Positions 1 to 11,973 of a stretch of 64,000 nucleotides of DNA are shown piece by piece. The notes under the pieces were generated by a model. It was given only the letters and a program-made list of their open reading frames with translations. It was not told the DNA's origin and did no database searches. The stretch spans positions 744,001-808,000 of the forward strand of contig JABWDB010000047.1 in the NCBI GenBank assembly GCA_019614645.1. The letters are read 5' to 3'. The DNA is from Stratiolaelaps scimitus. Lineage: Eukaryota; Arthropoda; Arachnida; Mesostigmata; Laelapidae. How positions within the stretch are numbered: the stretch's first letter is position 1; every line of letters begins with the position of its first letter. Made by a program: the position numbers and the translations under genes.

Positions 1-202
1 CGGATTGCACTATGCGCCTTACAGTGGCGTACTATGCCTACACGAACAGCGAAAACTTGTCCATGACCCATTGAAGGTTTCGTTTATTTTCATCAGTTCG
101 TTCGTGGCTTTTCGATAAGCTGGCCCGATGCGGCGGCTCTATTTGAACGTGATTATGATTGCTGACTTTTGTCGTTTTTGTCGTGTATGCTATCTGGATC
201 AG

Positions 203-2452
203 GTATGGGCTTCGGGGGAGGTCATGGAGTGTCGCATTCAGCACTCTCCGACATGAAGGTGATCAGCCAGGATGAGCCTAGCGGACGTGGGGACGACTCC
301 CGAGGAGAGAAACTTAGCAAGGGCAGCAGTTCAGTGTTCGTGCTTTCGGCCGTTGACGATGATGAAGAAGAGGACGATGAGTATTTCGTGAAGAGCTTCA
401 AGAGTCTCGGCTTCGGAGGACCACCGAAATACTCGGATTCACCATTTTCTCGCAACGTCAAAAATAGCAACAATAATAGCAGCAACGACAATAACAACAG
501 CAGCAGCAGTGAGTTGTTCCTCTTGCTCGCGTTTAGGCAATTCGATTAATCAGTTAAACTGCATTAGTCACAGGGAAAAAGGGCGGACCAGGAGGGGCAC
601 GAAGAACGGGACAAAACTAATTGCTTCTAAAGAGTGATTATATTATGTTCTTCGAGTGAAAGATCTCCCAGTCTCCCACGTAAACTTTGTGGCTTCGTCA
701 ATGAGCCACACAAATAGATTTAAGCTTCCGTAGCAATATTTCCAGTTGCTCAAAACACAAAAAGTCTATGTCACAGAGATGTGTCTAGTCAGAGTAAAAA
801 ACAACCCTTGGTGGCCCCAGTGGCGTATACAATGCTCTTCACCTAGATGGTCTTGAATACCGATGATAATAAAGACACCGCTTTAACTCGATCTAATAAT
901 GATCGAGATAGAATTCTTCTCTTGGTTTTTTTCAATCCCTGTGCCTGGCCTGGTGCTGCGTTCGCGTGGGCCTTGCAATCGGGTGAGACACATAGGTGCA
1001 CGTGTTCTATTCCCGCCGTAGCGCATTTACATTTAAGTGGTCCGCCTTATGAAGCAATGCCGAAAGTTCTACCGTGGACTGAGTTAAATGCTGGCTAAGC
1101 GTTAGCCCGGAAATTTACCGTTGTTCTTCACAGTCATAGAAAACCACTGAGGCATGTAGGCTCCCGCCAAACCGGTGACAAGTTATGGGCAAACTAACCT
1201 GGTAACACTGTTCACGCTCCCAATCGCAGGTGATTGGAGTAAAGCCGGCGATGACTGGACGGTCATCGATTCGAAAAATCCTGGCTGGGGCAAGAACGAT
1301 CTTCAGTGGCTAGATGACTACATTGAAAGGAGTGTTCCTGGCTCTAAACAAAATAGCGCCGCAAATTCAGCATCGTCCCGGTCATCTACAAGTGCGACAG
1401 CTTCAGCCAAATTCGGAAATGTAAATATTTCCTATTTAGTTAACTTCGTCAATCTATACGATTGCTGCATGGTGTGCAGGTGTCCCCTACGTAAGACGAG
1501 TCATGGACGTCAACCACCACTTGTAGTAGACCTATTAAATAATTTTAGAACCTGATGAATGATATTTGTGTGCTGTGTTTGGTAGCATTTGTTAGCTATA
1601 GCAAGTGTTGGTTGTGAAAATTCGAAAAAGTGATCCTATGAAAAGTAGAGATCATGGAAAATGTGTCATTTATTTCGTTTCTCAATTATTGCCTTTCGTA
1701 GGATTCCGCATCAGCTCGGGGCATGCCCAAGTCATCGACAATCGGCGCTCTGTCAAGCAGTTCGTCTTCAGGTAGTGCTCCGGAAGCCGTGAAGAAGTTT
1801 GCTAACGCGAAGTCAATCAGCTCCGAGCAGTTCTTTGGCGGAGACCAATCAAATGATGTAAGTTATCCGCTTAATGACATCCAAATGGTTGACATCTGAC
1901 ACAAATTAGAATATGAATGTTCGATTAATCATAGACCCGATATTATTGATGTTTTAGTCGGTCTAGAGTGATTGAAACACCGTCACATTTATATTCCTGT
2001 TGCACCGGCGACCAACTCATATAATCGTTTTCACCAATGAACAAGGCCAGTTTCATTGTTCCACTTGCCTTGACACTGATTTGTTGTTGTACTCATTGCG
2101 TCTCTCTCTGTCTCTCCCTCCCTCTCCGGGTCGTTATTTAGTTCGAAACGCGGGCGAACCTGTCTCGATTCGAAGGATCAAACGCTATATCCTCCTCGGA
2201 CTACTTCGGGAACGGTCAATCTGGCAGCGCGGGCTCATCATCAGCAGGTCTATCGTCTCATGCTTCCAATCTGTACGAAATCAAGGAAGGACTTCGCGAC
2301 GGTGCCACCAAAGTTGCGACCAGACTTTCATCCATCGCCTCGGGAGTCATGAGTAGCCTACAGGTATTTAACTTACGAGAACTTTCCTTCATTGTGCTGC
2401 ACAACTCCAGATATATATATATATATGATATATTGAGTTGTACAGTTTCTCA

Positions 2453-2483
<31 letters not shown>

Positions 2484-5400
2484 GAAACTGGGCGGAATCG
2501 AGGCAGTGTGTTTGCCATCGATTCGTGTTAATTCAACCCACTATTTTTTGTGGGTCTCCGGTGATGCAACAATAACGGTACAATCCGACGAAATCTACTA
2601 GGTCTATTTTATCTGACTAAAATCTCTCTACGCCAATCATGCCGGTCTACCGCACTCCAAGCTTTCAACTTTGCAGTAGAATAGTCGCGTAGTTGAACTA
2701 GTTGCGGTTGCGGGTGTGGAGTGATCTGCAAACGGCTGGAACCTCTCTGCGTTATCTTATATGTTCCCGCTTGTTAATACAGATCGCTTCAACATCGTTC
2801 TCGATCATTGCTATCATTTTTCGATTGCATTTGCTACATTTGCAGCTTTTTAACCGCTTTCCATATATCGGTGAATATGCGTGGGTGTCTGCCGCGTAAA
2901 TGTATTATCACTCCCACATTTATCTGAATTTCGGCCGCAGGATCCGGTGGAAGCTTTGCAGCAATCAAAGTCGTCACGCCAGATATCTGTTATTGCGTTT
3001 AGTTGCTTCGTAGTTCATCCAATCACTGACGCTTTTGTCGAAAACATAGAGATTTGAGAAATATTTGTCTCTAATGCCAACATGTGAATCCCCCGCTACA
3101 TTTTGGCTATTACTAATCTATTATATGACGAAGATGAGGCGAACAGTCACTGCTAAACAGGACAGCTACGATAATAACGACTCAATTGGTGTATGGTTAG
3201 ATGTGCCAAATGTCGTGGTGATGAAAGCCCCAATAAAAAAATCTATTGCCCGCCAACCACTAATATTGCTAACGGCTACATTTACGGCAGAAAGCGTAAC
3301 TCACGCCCTATCTAGTAATCATGATGTGCTTAACCGGCAAATTTTCATCACGCTCGCTAATGATAACCATCGATTTTTTTTTTCGTTATTAGAAAGGGTA
3401 CAATGTGAGTACATGATGTCTCAGTGTCATTTTTCTATGTTACATGTTTTGTCAACAATAACAATATCCAACCACACCATCAACCTAAATCCGCTATATA
3501 TACATTAGATTACTGTTTCATTACTGCATTCACTTTGCAGTCATTTCGGAGTGTCATGTTTTATTCATTGTGAGATTATCCCGTCCGAACCTTTCCTCTA
3601 TTAAACTAAAGCGCGTTCACCCATACAATGGAACATTTCGGTATACCAATAGGTTTGCTGTGCATATATATATATATATATGTAATACATCTTATGATGT
3701 CTGTTAAGTGTTGGAAGGAAGTGATGATATCTTTCATTTCATAACTTGATACTGAGTGCATGCCTATGATATTCTAACTGGGGTTAGCTCGGTAGCGATA
3801 TCATGTAATTATTTTATCGGTACTTCTACGGATCGGTGTGCTCTAACCATTTCGACTAACTCGGCTACTAGAATATGTCCACAACTCATTAGAATCACTA
3901 ATTGACCAAGCAGCATTCGTTGTGCGTTCCTCTTATCATAACTTGTTCTGCTGATCTGTTATTGCTGCCCGGATCGGGACACATCTCCTGCAGCGTAAGC
4001 AATGAGTCCATTGAGAGAGGTGCAACCACTGTGAGGACCAGGAGGACGATACTGCTATAGTTTACTCAGCGGCGAAGTTCACAGCCACCCGTGGCTGGAT
4101 GCGACTATTCGAGGCGGAAGAGCACGTTGGGGACATCAACTTTGTTTGTTTTCTAGACAAATCAGAGGAAAACGAATATCCTATAAAAGATCGTTCGTCG
4201 TTGGGATCTGATGCGAAAGTGAAACCGAAATGGGAAAATGAAAATTGACAACTGACCGCAAATACAATATAACAATGAACAAATCTAAAGAAGATACCCC
4301 CCCCCCGGCCAATGGGTGCCGCTGTCTGTTCCTACTGAACAAGTACTGCGTAATACGAGTATGCTTCTGTTCGATCTACCCTGAACTAACAGACAACTCA
4401 TTAACATTGACGAGGGATGAGCTCTGTGCATATTAATAGTCCTTCCATCTGTGGTTCGGGAAGGAGTCATTGAAAAGGAAGGAATTGCGACCCGTTGCAC
4501 TTTCCACTACCACATTAAATCATTTTGAAACTTGAAGCTGCACTGCTACTCTGAGAGACGGTTTAGGAGCCGGATTCTCCAGCGGCTCCGACGGCTCGAG
4601 TGAACGGTGCCGATAAGCGTAAGTGTCGTTTCGGTGTTTGTTCTCTCTGTTTCAAAATTTCCCGCGCGCACACACGTACACGCCTCTATGCTTTGTTGTG
4701 TGCTGGAATAAACCGTGCCGTAGTAATGAACGAAATCCCATGAAAAGTATATATTTCGACCTATCACTCACGTTCCAACCCACAACCGATACGCGAATCA
4801 GTTCCCTGTGTGTCTTCGGTATGTGTGAGTGTATTTTTGTGTTTTTCACCTTTATCGATTGTTTTGTTTTCATGATGATCGTGACCGTTCGCATCGTCAA
4901 TGATTCTCTTGTTGTACCCATAACGTCCAGCTTTATTCGTGAGCTGAGTTTAGTTATTTATTTTTACTCGGAAGCAACTTTTGCCCCTATATGGGCAAAT
5001 TATATGACACGGCTAATCATGTGGGAACGTTTTGAAAAGACATTTGTTAGTTGACTCGATTTTGGAGCTTCTGGGTTGCCGTTTTGGTTCCGAGCACGAA
5101 ACAAGGACATCGGTGTGAATTTTGCTTCTGATTCTTGTTTTTTCGGAAGTAAATTACTGTAATTGACGACGATGATACACGGCCAAGTGAATTAACACCG
5201 AATGGGGAGATCACGGTTCCGTGTTCAGCACGGCAGATTGAAGGTGTAATTTGCTTCTATTTCGGTTTCCACATAACCTTGTCGATTCATCCTCCTTACT
5301 GCCTGACTCGGACAGATTCTGTTTGCAATCAGTTCCCTGATGTTGCACTCAAGGCCCATAGCATTGCTTACGGAACACAGAAAATAGCTCGGTAGAACAA

Positions 5401-7089
5401 ATACAACGGTATTTATTGACAACGATTGTAGTGGCAATATTTCAATTAGCTGAACGATAATTCCACGTAAATTCGCAGACGCAAACAGCGCCAGCAAGCG
5501 ACTACAATTCCGGTTCTGCGGTGCGGAGTCAGAAGTAGCGCACTTGCAGGCGAGTTGAAGGCTGATTAGGGATGTTTTCGTCGTCATCGGCGTCTTAGAG
5601 CAACTTCAAAAAGCTCTCCCGCATATATCCTTCTGACTTAGTTCGAAATTTCACAATGTCAGCTCATTTTCACCCATAACACAACACTTCTAGCATTCAT
5701 CCACCTTCATCACCTTGCTCTGGATCCAGATTGGTTCAAGTGTTTGGATCGTCCTTGTCGTTTTTTCCTTCCTGTGTACTTTTCTTGGTAGGTTTTGCTG
5801 GCGTTTGGTGTCAAGCTTTTTTTGGTTCGCTCTTGCTCTTGTTTGCTTGTTTTGTAGGACTTCTAGTTGCGATCGGGGTCTGACTGGTTGGCTGACTGTT
5901 GTTGTGTAACGCGGGCGAGCGATCAGATCTAGCTCTGACCGAACATGACAGCACGACCCCTTCCGTTTGTGGTGCCGACGTACGACCGATGCAAGCGACG
6001 CGATGGGTCCATCGAAATAGCCAATCATCAGCCGAGAGTCCCGAGTCTCCTATGACGTAGAGAGAATGTGCTTACTATGTCCACCCAGCACATCCCGGAC
6101 CATCTTTATTCAGCCACTCAAACACATCATATTGTACCATGCACCGCTTGCATTCGCCAGAACTGCGGCTCCCATCTCTCCAGAATCATGCACCACCATC
6201 GCAAGCCATGATTAGCAACTGCACACTTGCATTGTAATTGTCATTAGTGCGACTACTACTAGTACTACTACCTTTGTCACTGCTTTTTCCACTGCTGCTA
6301 GCACCTCTCTCATACCACATCCATGATGCCATGTAGTACCAGCAATATCCGAAAGTTCCCTTCTGTATGAACCCCTATCCCAGACCCAGCCTTGCAACGC
6401 CGTCTCTCCCCGCACCCTCTGTTTGTCCACCTGGCCGAAGCGCAGGGCAGCAGTGAGCCTCACTCACTGAATGCGTTCGCGGCTCTCGCCGCGGCCTTTA
6501 ATCGTTCTCCTACGTCGAGCACAATGGCATTCACTCAGCAGATCCCATCAATGGAAAAGGGCGTTCTGGAAACGATGTATTTTATGTAGAGCTAAATGGA
6601 TAGGTAGTCTATTCATTCCGTCTACATCGACACTAGTTACCACGGAGACACAATATATCGGGAGTGTCAAAGCTTGAAAACGAGCAGTCGATTATTAGCT
6701 TGGTTTAAATATTTCCCCCGAGTTGCTGCATGCCAATATACAATGCAATGATAAACGTAGTATGTATTAGTAGCATAGCAATGCTGATGAGCTGGTGTGC
6801 ACGGGAGTGTGTCAGGGATTCGATAAGAAGGGGGGTGCACTGTCAATGCTGGTGAGGAACGCTGCATGAATGGACAAATCACCGCGATTGATCAATGGAC
6901 AATGAGGTAAAAATCAAGCATTCTTGATGATGTTAGTCAATCTTACTTTTCCTTCAACTACCAGTTCGCTAGTGGTCTCGTGATCGGATCGAATATCGGA
7001 AAGTGATTCGTGATGATAGCAACGTGTGCTCGGTTACTCTAATCGTCTATACTATTCAATGGCTCTTTCAGGAAAAGTATGGCGGGTAA
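203..7089 (+). CDS. ArfGAP3: ArfGAP2/3-type ADP-ribosylation factor GTPase-activating protein, C-terminal five exons (5'-partial)
   Basis: Coding exons read as 203-508, 1230-1420, 1702-1857, 2142-2363 and 7072-7089. All have AG/GT borders, and phases join exactly: the first ends one base into a Ser codon that exon 1230 completes, and the later joins are phase 0. The roughly 297 residues hold family landmarks in order: GVSHSALSDM early in the first exon, GGPPKYSDSPF near its end, an acidic Trp-containing segment (DDWTVID), KKFANAKSISSEQFFG, SNAISSSDYFG, and a C-terminal helix that includes EGLRDGATKVATRLSSIASG and ends in EKYGG. These match the regulatory half and amphipathic C-terminal repeats of ArfGAP2/3, which bind coatomer and drive Arf1-GTP hydrolysis on Golgi COPI coats. 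The N-terminal C4 zinc-finger GAP domain is not in the window. Exon 203 is entered in phase 1, so it is an internal exon. ArfGAP2 and ArfGAP3 cannot be told apart, since many invertebrates have one gene for both. It converges with AAMP. Confidence 0.9.
2364..7071 (+). other. Last intron of the ArfGAP2/3 gene
   Basis: This 4.7-kb stretch lies between a GT donor after the SSLQ codons and the acceptor in front of the 18-base terminal exon (ending ctctttcag). It is AT-rich, holds (TA)n tracts and a C-run near 4299, and has only short scattered ORFs on both strands (for example 4623-5054 +, 5225-5587 -, 5690-6028 -). None shows a recognisable domain or a consistent exon structure. No other gene is supported inside it. 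Confidence 0.7.
2411..2480. repeat. Two (AT)n tracts forming a large inverted repeat
   Basis: (AT)8 at 2411-2426 and (AT)14 at 2453-2480 flank a short segment whose ends are themselves complementary (atattgag on the left, ctcaatat on the right, with a loop of about 11 bases). The whole 70-bp block can fold into one hairpin or extrude as a cruciform. It lies just inside the last ArfGAP intron. Confidence 0.85.
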
Positions 7090-7283
7090 TTCTGTAGACA
7101 TCGGCAGAGGAAATTATACACCACGCAAATTAGTCACCGCTTAATTGGACGCGAATGAAGGAGAAACCGAAATCATCTTAGATTGAACGAAGACACGCAG
7201 ATTATTATTACTATTGTTAGTATTACTATTATTATTATTATTATTACTGTTGATAATGATCACTGCAAAAAACGAAACACATC

Positions 7284-7289
7284 AATAAA
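7284..7289 (+). terminator. Possible polyadenylation signal of the ArfGAP2/3 gene
   Basis: A canonical AATAAA lies about 195 bases after the TAA stop at 7087-7089 and is the first one downstream on this strand. Another occurs near 7891. Which one is used cannot be decided from sequence alone. Confidence 0.3.
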
Positions 7290-8935
7290 AACAAGTTCTA
7301 GTAAGGTTTCTAGTGCGGTGTGGAGAGAGCGGGCACAATTCAATCTGTGCAACAGCAGAATACGCAAGTCAATAGTGTTACAATTGCTAGTACTACTACT
7401 ACCAATAATAATCATCATCGCATGATGTGGCGATGACTGTTCAGGGACGAAACAGCGTCAGCACGAGACGCCTAGGTGAAATCATAGCGATGTCTAGCAG
7501 TCGGCTTGGACCAGGAATAGAATCGGAGGAGAGACTATCGGATAGGGGACGGTTGACTTGTTTTTGAACTTCCATGTAAGACTCTCCGAGAGTAAGACAG
7601 GGACAGGCTGGCTTTAGCCAAATGAGTGGTGGGAGCTGGTACAGGTACACGCTCGGCTATGACGCAAAAAACGAGTTTTCTTTAGCCACCAACGTAGCTG
7701 TGAAAATGTGCTAATTCGGAAAATCGTGCAGAAGAAGGGCTGAATGGTATAAATTTGTTGAGACATAAAAGTTTAGGAAGTTAGGAAGTTCAAACGTTTA
7801 GAACGATTAGGCGGGACTGATGTGAATAAGTTGAAGAAGAAGAAGCGTTTAAACGCCGAATGAAAATGGTTATGGGCGTCGTATTAGTTCAATAAATAAT
7901 AATGATAAAACTCATATTGTCATGAGATGATATATATATATCTATATATATATATCAACTATTATTATTAAACATTCGTGCGAAAAAACTCGCAATTGTC
8001 ATATATAATTAAGAGACAAACAAACAAAAACAGATAATATCTATATGCCTATAGATAGATACATCAAGACAAAGCGCTACAGAAGGAGAGAGAGAGAGAG
8101 AGAGAAAAAGAGAGTTAGATTCATCATGAAAACTCTCGCAGGGCACTACATTTCGAGGAACCTTGATTTGAGAAAGGCTGCCAGAACGTCCAGGCGTAAC
8201 ACACCGAGACAAGGAAACATCACGGTGTCTGCGGGGGCCTGAAGTATCAACTGGATGTTGACTGATGGGGAAAGAAAAAGCCGGCGACGAGCGGGGAGGA
8301 TTCGATAACCAAGCGGAGTTTGTGACTTTGAATGGAATCGTATTGGAGAAACTATTGAGAAGAATGATGATGAAAATGATTATAATAAAGATTATAACGA
8401 CGGGATATAATGATATGTTATGAAATATAATAGAGGCTGAAACAGACCGATAGAAATAAAATGTAAGCGTAACCTATTCATAACCTGGCTATGCGTCCTT
8501 CATATACTTTACAATGGGGTTCTTTTTTGTTCGCCGGTAATGACGCCGGCTAGCTTCATTGATTTTTCATCATTGCTATCATTCGAGATCATGATCATTT
8601 GAAAATATCGCGTTTCCTTTCTACTTAGTAACAATTAGAGAAGTCATTCGTTTTGTTATAGTCATGTGATTGTGTTTTGTTTGCGGATGACAGCTCAGCC
8701 ACTTCGGGCTCCCCCTTCTAAATTCTATCTGGAGCTTTTTCTTGTTCGGAAGACTACGATATATTTTGACGGCTTTACTCCTCGTCATAATTATTTTCTA
8801 ATTAGCACTAGGCATCGAATGGACATCGAACAAAAAAAAGACATTCTTGTTGTATTGTTTTTAAGGTTTTTCCCGTTTAATTTCGTGAGTGAACCCTGCG
8901 CGCACTCCGAACCATAACGACGTTCTATACAGTCA
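7290..8935. other. Spacer between the convergent ArfGAP2/3 and AAMP genes
   Basis: No coding exon is supported. The stretch holds an AT tract at 7930-7955, a GA-rich tract near 8088-8105 and A/T-rich sequence. It probably contains both 3' untranslated regions. An ATTAAA on the - strand near 8877, about 55 bases past the AAMP stop, could be its poly(A) signal. Confidence 0.6.
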
Positions 8936-11900
8936 TTAGCTGATGACACCTTGAAATATTCCAACAGTGCGATCTTCAGCGGCAGTAGCGAACTTTTCAC
9001 CCCGCACACTCAGGGCTAGCAGACTGCTTGTGTGGCCCTCCCACTGTTTGATGACCTCGCCCGATCGGGCATCCACCTCCCGGATGATTCCTATGGTTAG
9101 ACAAGCGGACATTAACAAAAAACACAAGTCGTGCTTTTACTATCACCGAAACCTCTAACTATTACTGCCTGTACTCATTCTCCTTGTTCCAAATATGTGC
9201 GACCTGAACTTCCGAATGGTCGTACATTACCACGAATTACCATGGATCAACTGCCGCGTTGACAGCCCATGTGTTCATACTCTCGGACGTCACACGTGAA
9301 GGCTAAGAAAGATCCTGACAGTGCCCTGAGCAACGAATGTAATGATATACATGACAGGCCTAGTGTAAAGATATGAACGGTATAACAACAACTTGTAGCA
9401 CTTACCGTCAAGGGACGCAGCGACCACATGATTGGGTCCTGCCCATGCGAGTCGGCAGATACCGCTTTGAGATCCTAACACTACACGGTGCCTCTGCTGA
9501 CCTGCCGTAATATCCCACACAAGCAAGATCCCGTCTAAACTGCCCGCTGCTAGCCAATTCTGAGCGCCTTTTGAGAAAGCTACGCACTCGACGCAGTCCT
9601 CAAACTCCTGGAATGAATGCACAGCTTTACCTGCAAATACAGTGAAAGCATTGTATTCTTAATAGCCGGTATTCTTATTTGTGGTTGTTTGTTGGTTCGG
9701 CCAGAATTGTTACCTTTATGTATCATGCACAGTTAAGCACCAAAGGCAGCGGCGAATCATAACTGACAAGTATGCTAGTATTATTTGCTGTTCGTTTTAT
9801 CTGACTACCTATAAATGTATTTTCCGGGCTGACTCTCAGCCAAGATTTAACGTCGACGGAACTGCAGTTCGGCATTTCTTCATAAAGGGGACCCCTTTGA
9901 AATGCAGATGTCTAACGGCGCAAGGCTATCTGATTACCTGTAGCGAGCGAAGCGAATTTGAGTCCGTCGGCGCCTCCGGAGGCCACCACCCCAGTGGAGC
10001 TCACATCAATCGAGAGGACCTCTCCTTCATGTAACTTCGAAATCGTTGTGGTCATTTGGGATGTCTTGAGGTCCCACACACGAACGGAACCATCACCGTA
10101 CCTACAGCACGTAACAACAACATTAATAACGGCCATCGGTGAGATATACAATATCACTGCTGAAAATCACATTTACCGGGTTTTCTATCTTTTTTTTTTC
10201 ATACCAACATAAAAGGTGTGATATTTTTCTCATAATCTCATGCGAATAATCGAATTTCATAGTATGAAATAGTATGAAATAGTATTTCACAGCCCCCTAT
10301 TACCGAGGCCATACTGGGATGGTTAGCAATTTTGTCAATCCACAAACATCGCAAATATAGATTTTCTATACATATACCCTGCGACAAGGCGTTTCCCATC
10401 GGGTAAGAACTTCGCCGAAGTTGTTGTTTCGCCGAAGCTATGCAGGAGCTTCATGTCGCCAGATGGAATTAACCACATTGAAATCGATCCGTCCTAGAAG
10501 ACGATGCACAAAAACAAATTCAATGAAGGGCAACGCTATTGCTGTGTTAAATCAAAATTTCTCTGTTAAATGGAAGGATACATCATTCAGACGCACTCAA
10601 TAAAGTCATCGTCCTCACGTCAAACTACGTTTTGCTCGAACGTAGAGAGCTGCACGAGCATATAGTTGACAGTTATTGGGATGTCCTTATGTGACCACTT
10701 TGTGAAATAAAAAACATCTGCATAAACAGCTAACATCGCAAAAACCCACCCCGAACGGTAAAATGTGCTACTATCTCTTACCTGTGTGCCGGCGAGCAGA
10801 ATTGCGGAACTTGCGTGCCACTCAGTCCACGTGATCTCTTCAACTTCTGTGCTGAACACAGCCTCTTTTGTTGATACATCCCACACTTTCAACTGCAATA
10901 ATCATCACAATATTTTAATACAGGCGTCCAACTCGATACACAATCCATCAATCACCTCTTGCTCTTATAGGCCTCTCCAGTAACGGGAAGCTACGCAGTA
11001 TCGGTATGTGTATGAGTGTCATAAGTGTACTCACGTTACCGGCCATATCAGCAGCCATGACAAACTTCTCGTCATGCGAAAAGCCAACGTAAGGGACGGA
11101 ATCCTTGAAACCAGTCAGTTCGAGAATGGAGCTGCCGTCTTCGGCGTTCCACAGCCATCCTCGGTCGTCTTTACCCCCGGAGACCGCCAAACGGCCAGAG
11201 GGTGAAAGCTCAACAATGAACACCAAATCCGTATGACCCCGAAAGTAGAATGAGGCATCATCCCGCGATGGGGTAAAGACCGCCACCGGGTAGTCGTCCA
11301 TATCTACAGTTTACGAAACAATGCCGCAAAAAACAGGATCGCTTGAGTGGACCACCTCGCCTACTCGTGGAATTACGCTATTAATTATTATACCATTAGA
11401 TACTGAATCCTTGTTAAGGGATAGCTTGCAGCTTGATGTCAACGCTGTGTGTGCGCTGACAGACAGATAGCATGACGCGGCGGCATCAGCATTATTTACC
11501 CCAACAATCGAAGTTGCCCTCACAACCGCCATCTCTCTCATGGCCTGTCATTTAAACAAGATACCGAATATGGACGAATAAGCTATCAGCTAGTAGCAGA
11601 AGATTAGCCAATTATTCAGGCAATTTTTTTTTCGAATAATATTTAGCGAAGGGAAGGCCTTTGCGCAAATGTTGCAGGGTTGTTTTTTTAACCGAGAACA
11701 ATATAAAATTGGCCAAATGTAATAAAATTACAGGTTGACAAAAAGAAAAAAAAATCATTGAAGACTCTAAATGAAATCCCGAGTGTCAATTCGCCTACTT
11801 GAAATGGCCCTTGCATTACCTTCATCATCGTCTTCTTCGTCTTCGACGCCATCGTCAGGATCATCTTCGCGTTGCCCCTCGAGATCTTCGACCACTTCGA

Positions 11901-11973
11901 GGTCCTCGTCGTCCGAATTCAATATCACAATATTGTCATCATCCTCAGCATTCGGACCACGAGAGGACGACAT
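8936..11973 (-). CDS. AAMP: Angio-associated migratory cell protein (AAMP), WD40 repeat protein; complete, seven exons
   Basis: Exons in order of translation are 11973-11820, 11303-11035, 10892-10782, 10493-10378, 10101-9938, 9630-9406 and 9090-8936. They total 1194 bases including the TAA stop, giving 397 residues (human AAMP has 434). Every junction is GT-AG and all phases join. The ATG at 11973 begins MSSSRG; the reading frame upstream of it has no other ATG. Residues 1-50 are strongly acidic (runs of D and E), as in the family. WD repeats follow, with recognisable blades GGKDDRGWLWNAEDG, LKVWDVSTKE, DGSISMWLIPSGD, GYGDGSVRVWDLK, SLDGILLVWDITAG and, last, HTSSLLALSV before a short tail. 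Exon 4 (10493-10378) is too short to show as an ORF but supplies a full blade, including FLPDGKRLVAG. AAMP is a conserved eight-bladed propeller; it is linked to cell migration in vertebrates and its yeast relative Sqt1 is a chaperone for ribosomal protein uL16. Its role here is inferred from homology. Confidence 0.95.
9821..9865. repeat. 45-bp dispersed repeat with internal hairpin, copy A
   Basis: It aligns without gaps to 40741-40785, with 40 of 45 positions identical, and similarity stops abruptly on both sides. It contains the perfect inverted repeat GGCTGA-CTC-TCAGCC at 9828-9842 followed by TTTAACGTC. This copy lies in AAMP intron 5 (9631-9937). The element family is not recognised. 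Confidence 0.75.
10261..10285. repeat. 10-bp tandem repeat, 2.5 copies
   Basis: The unit agtatgaaat occurs twice in full and then as a half copy. It lies in AAMP intron 4 (10102-10377). Confidence 0.8.

Noticed and set aside
2941..3058. Alternative terminal exon of the ArfGAP2/3 gene after an acceptor ending ccgcag, open in phase 0 to a TGA
   Set aside because: Its residues (starting DPVEALQQSK) do not match the family's short Lys-Tyr-Gly end, whereas 7072-7089 does exactly.
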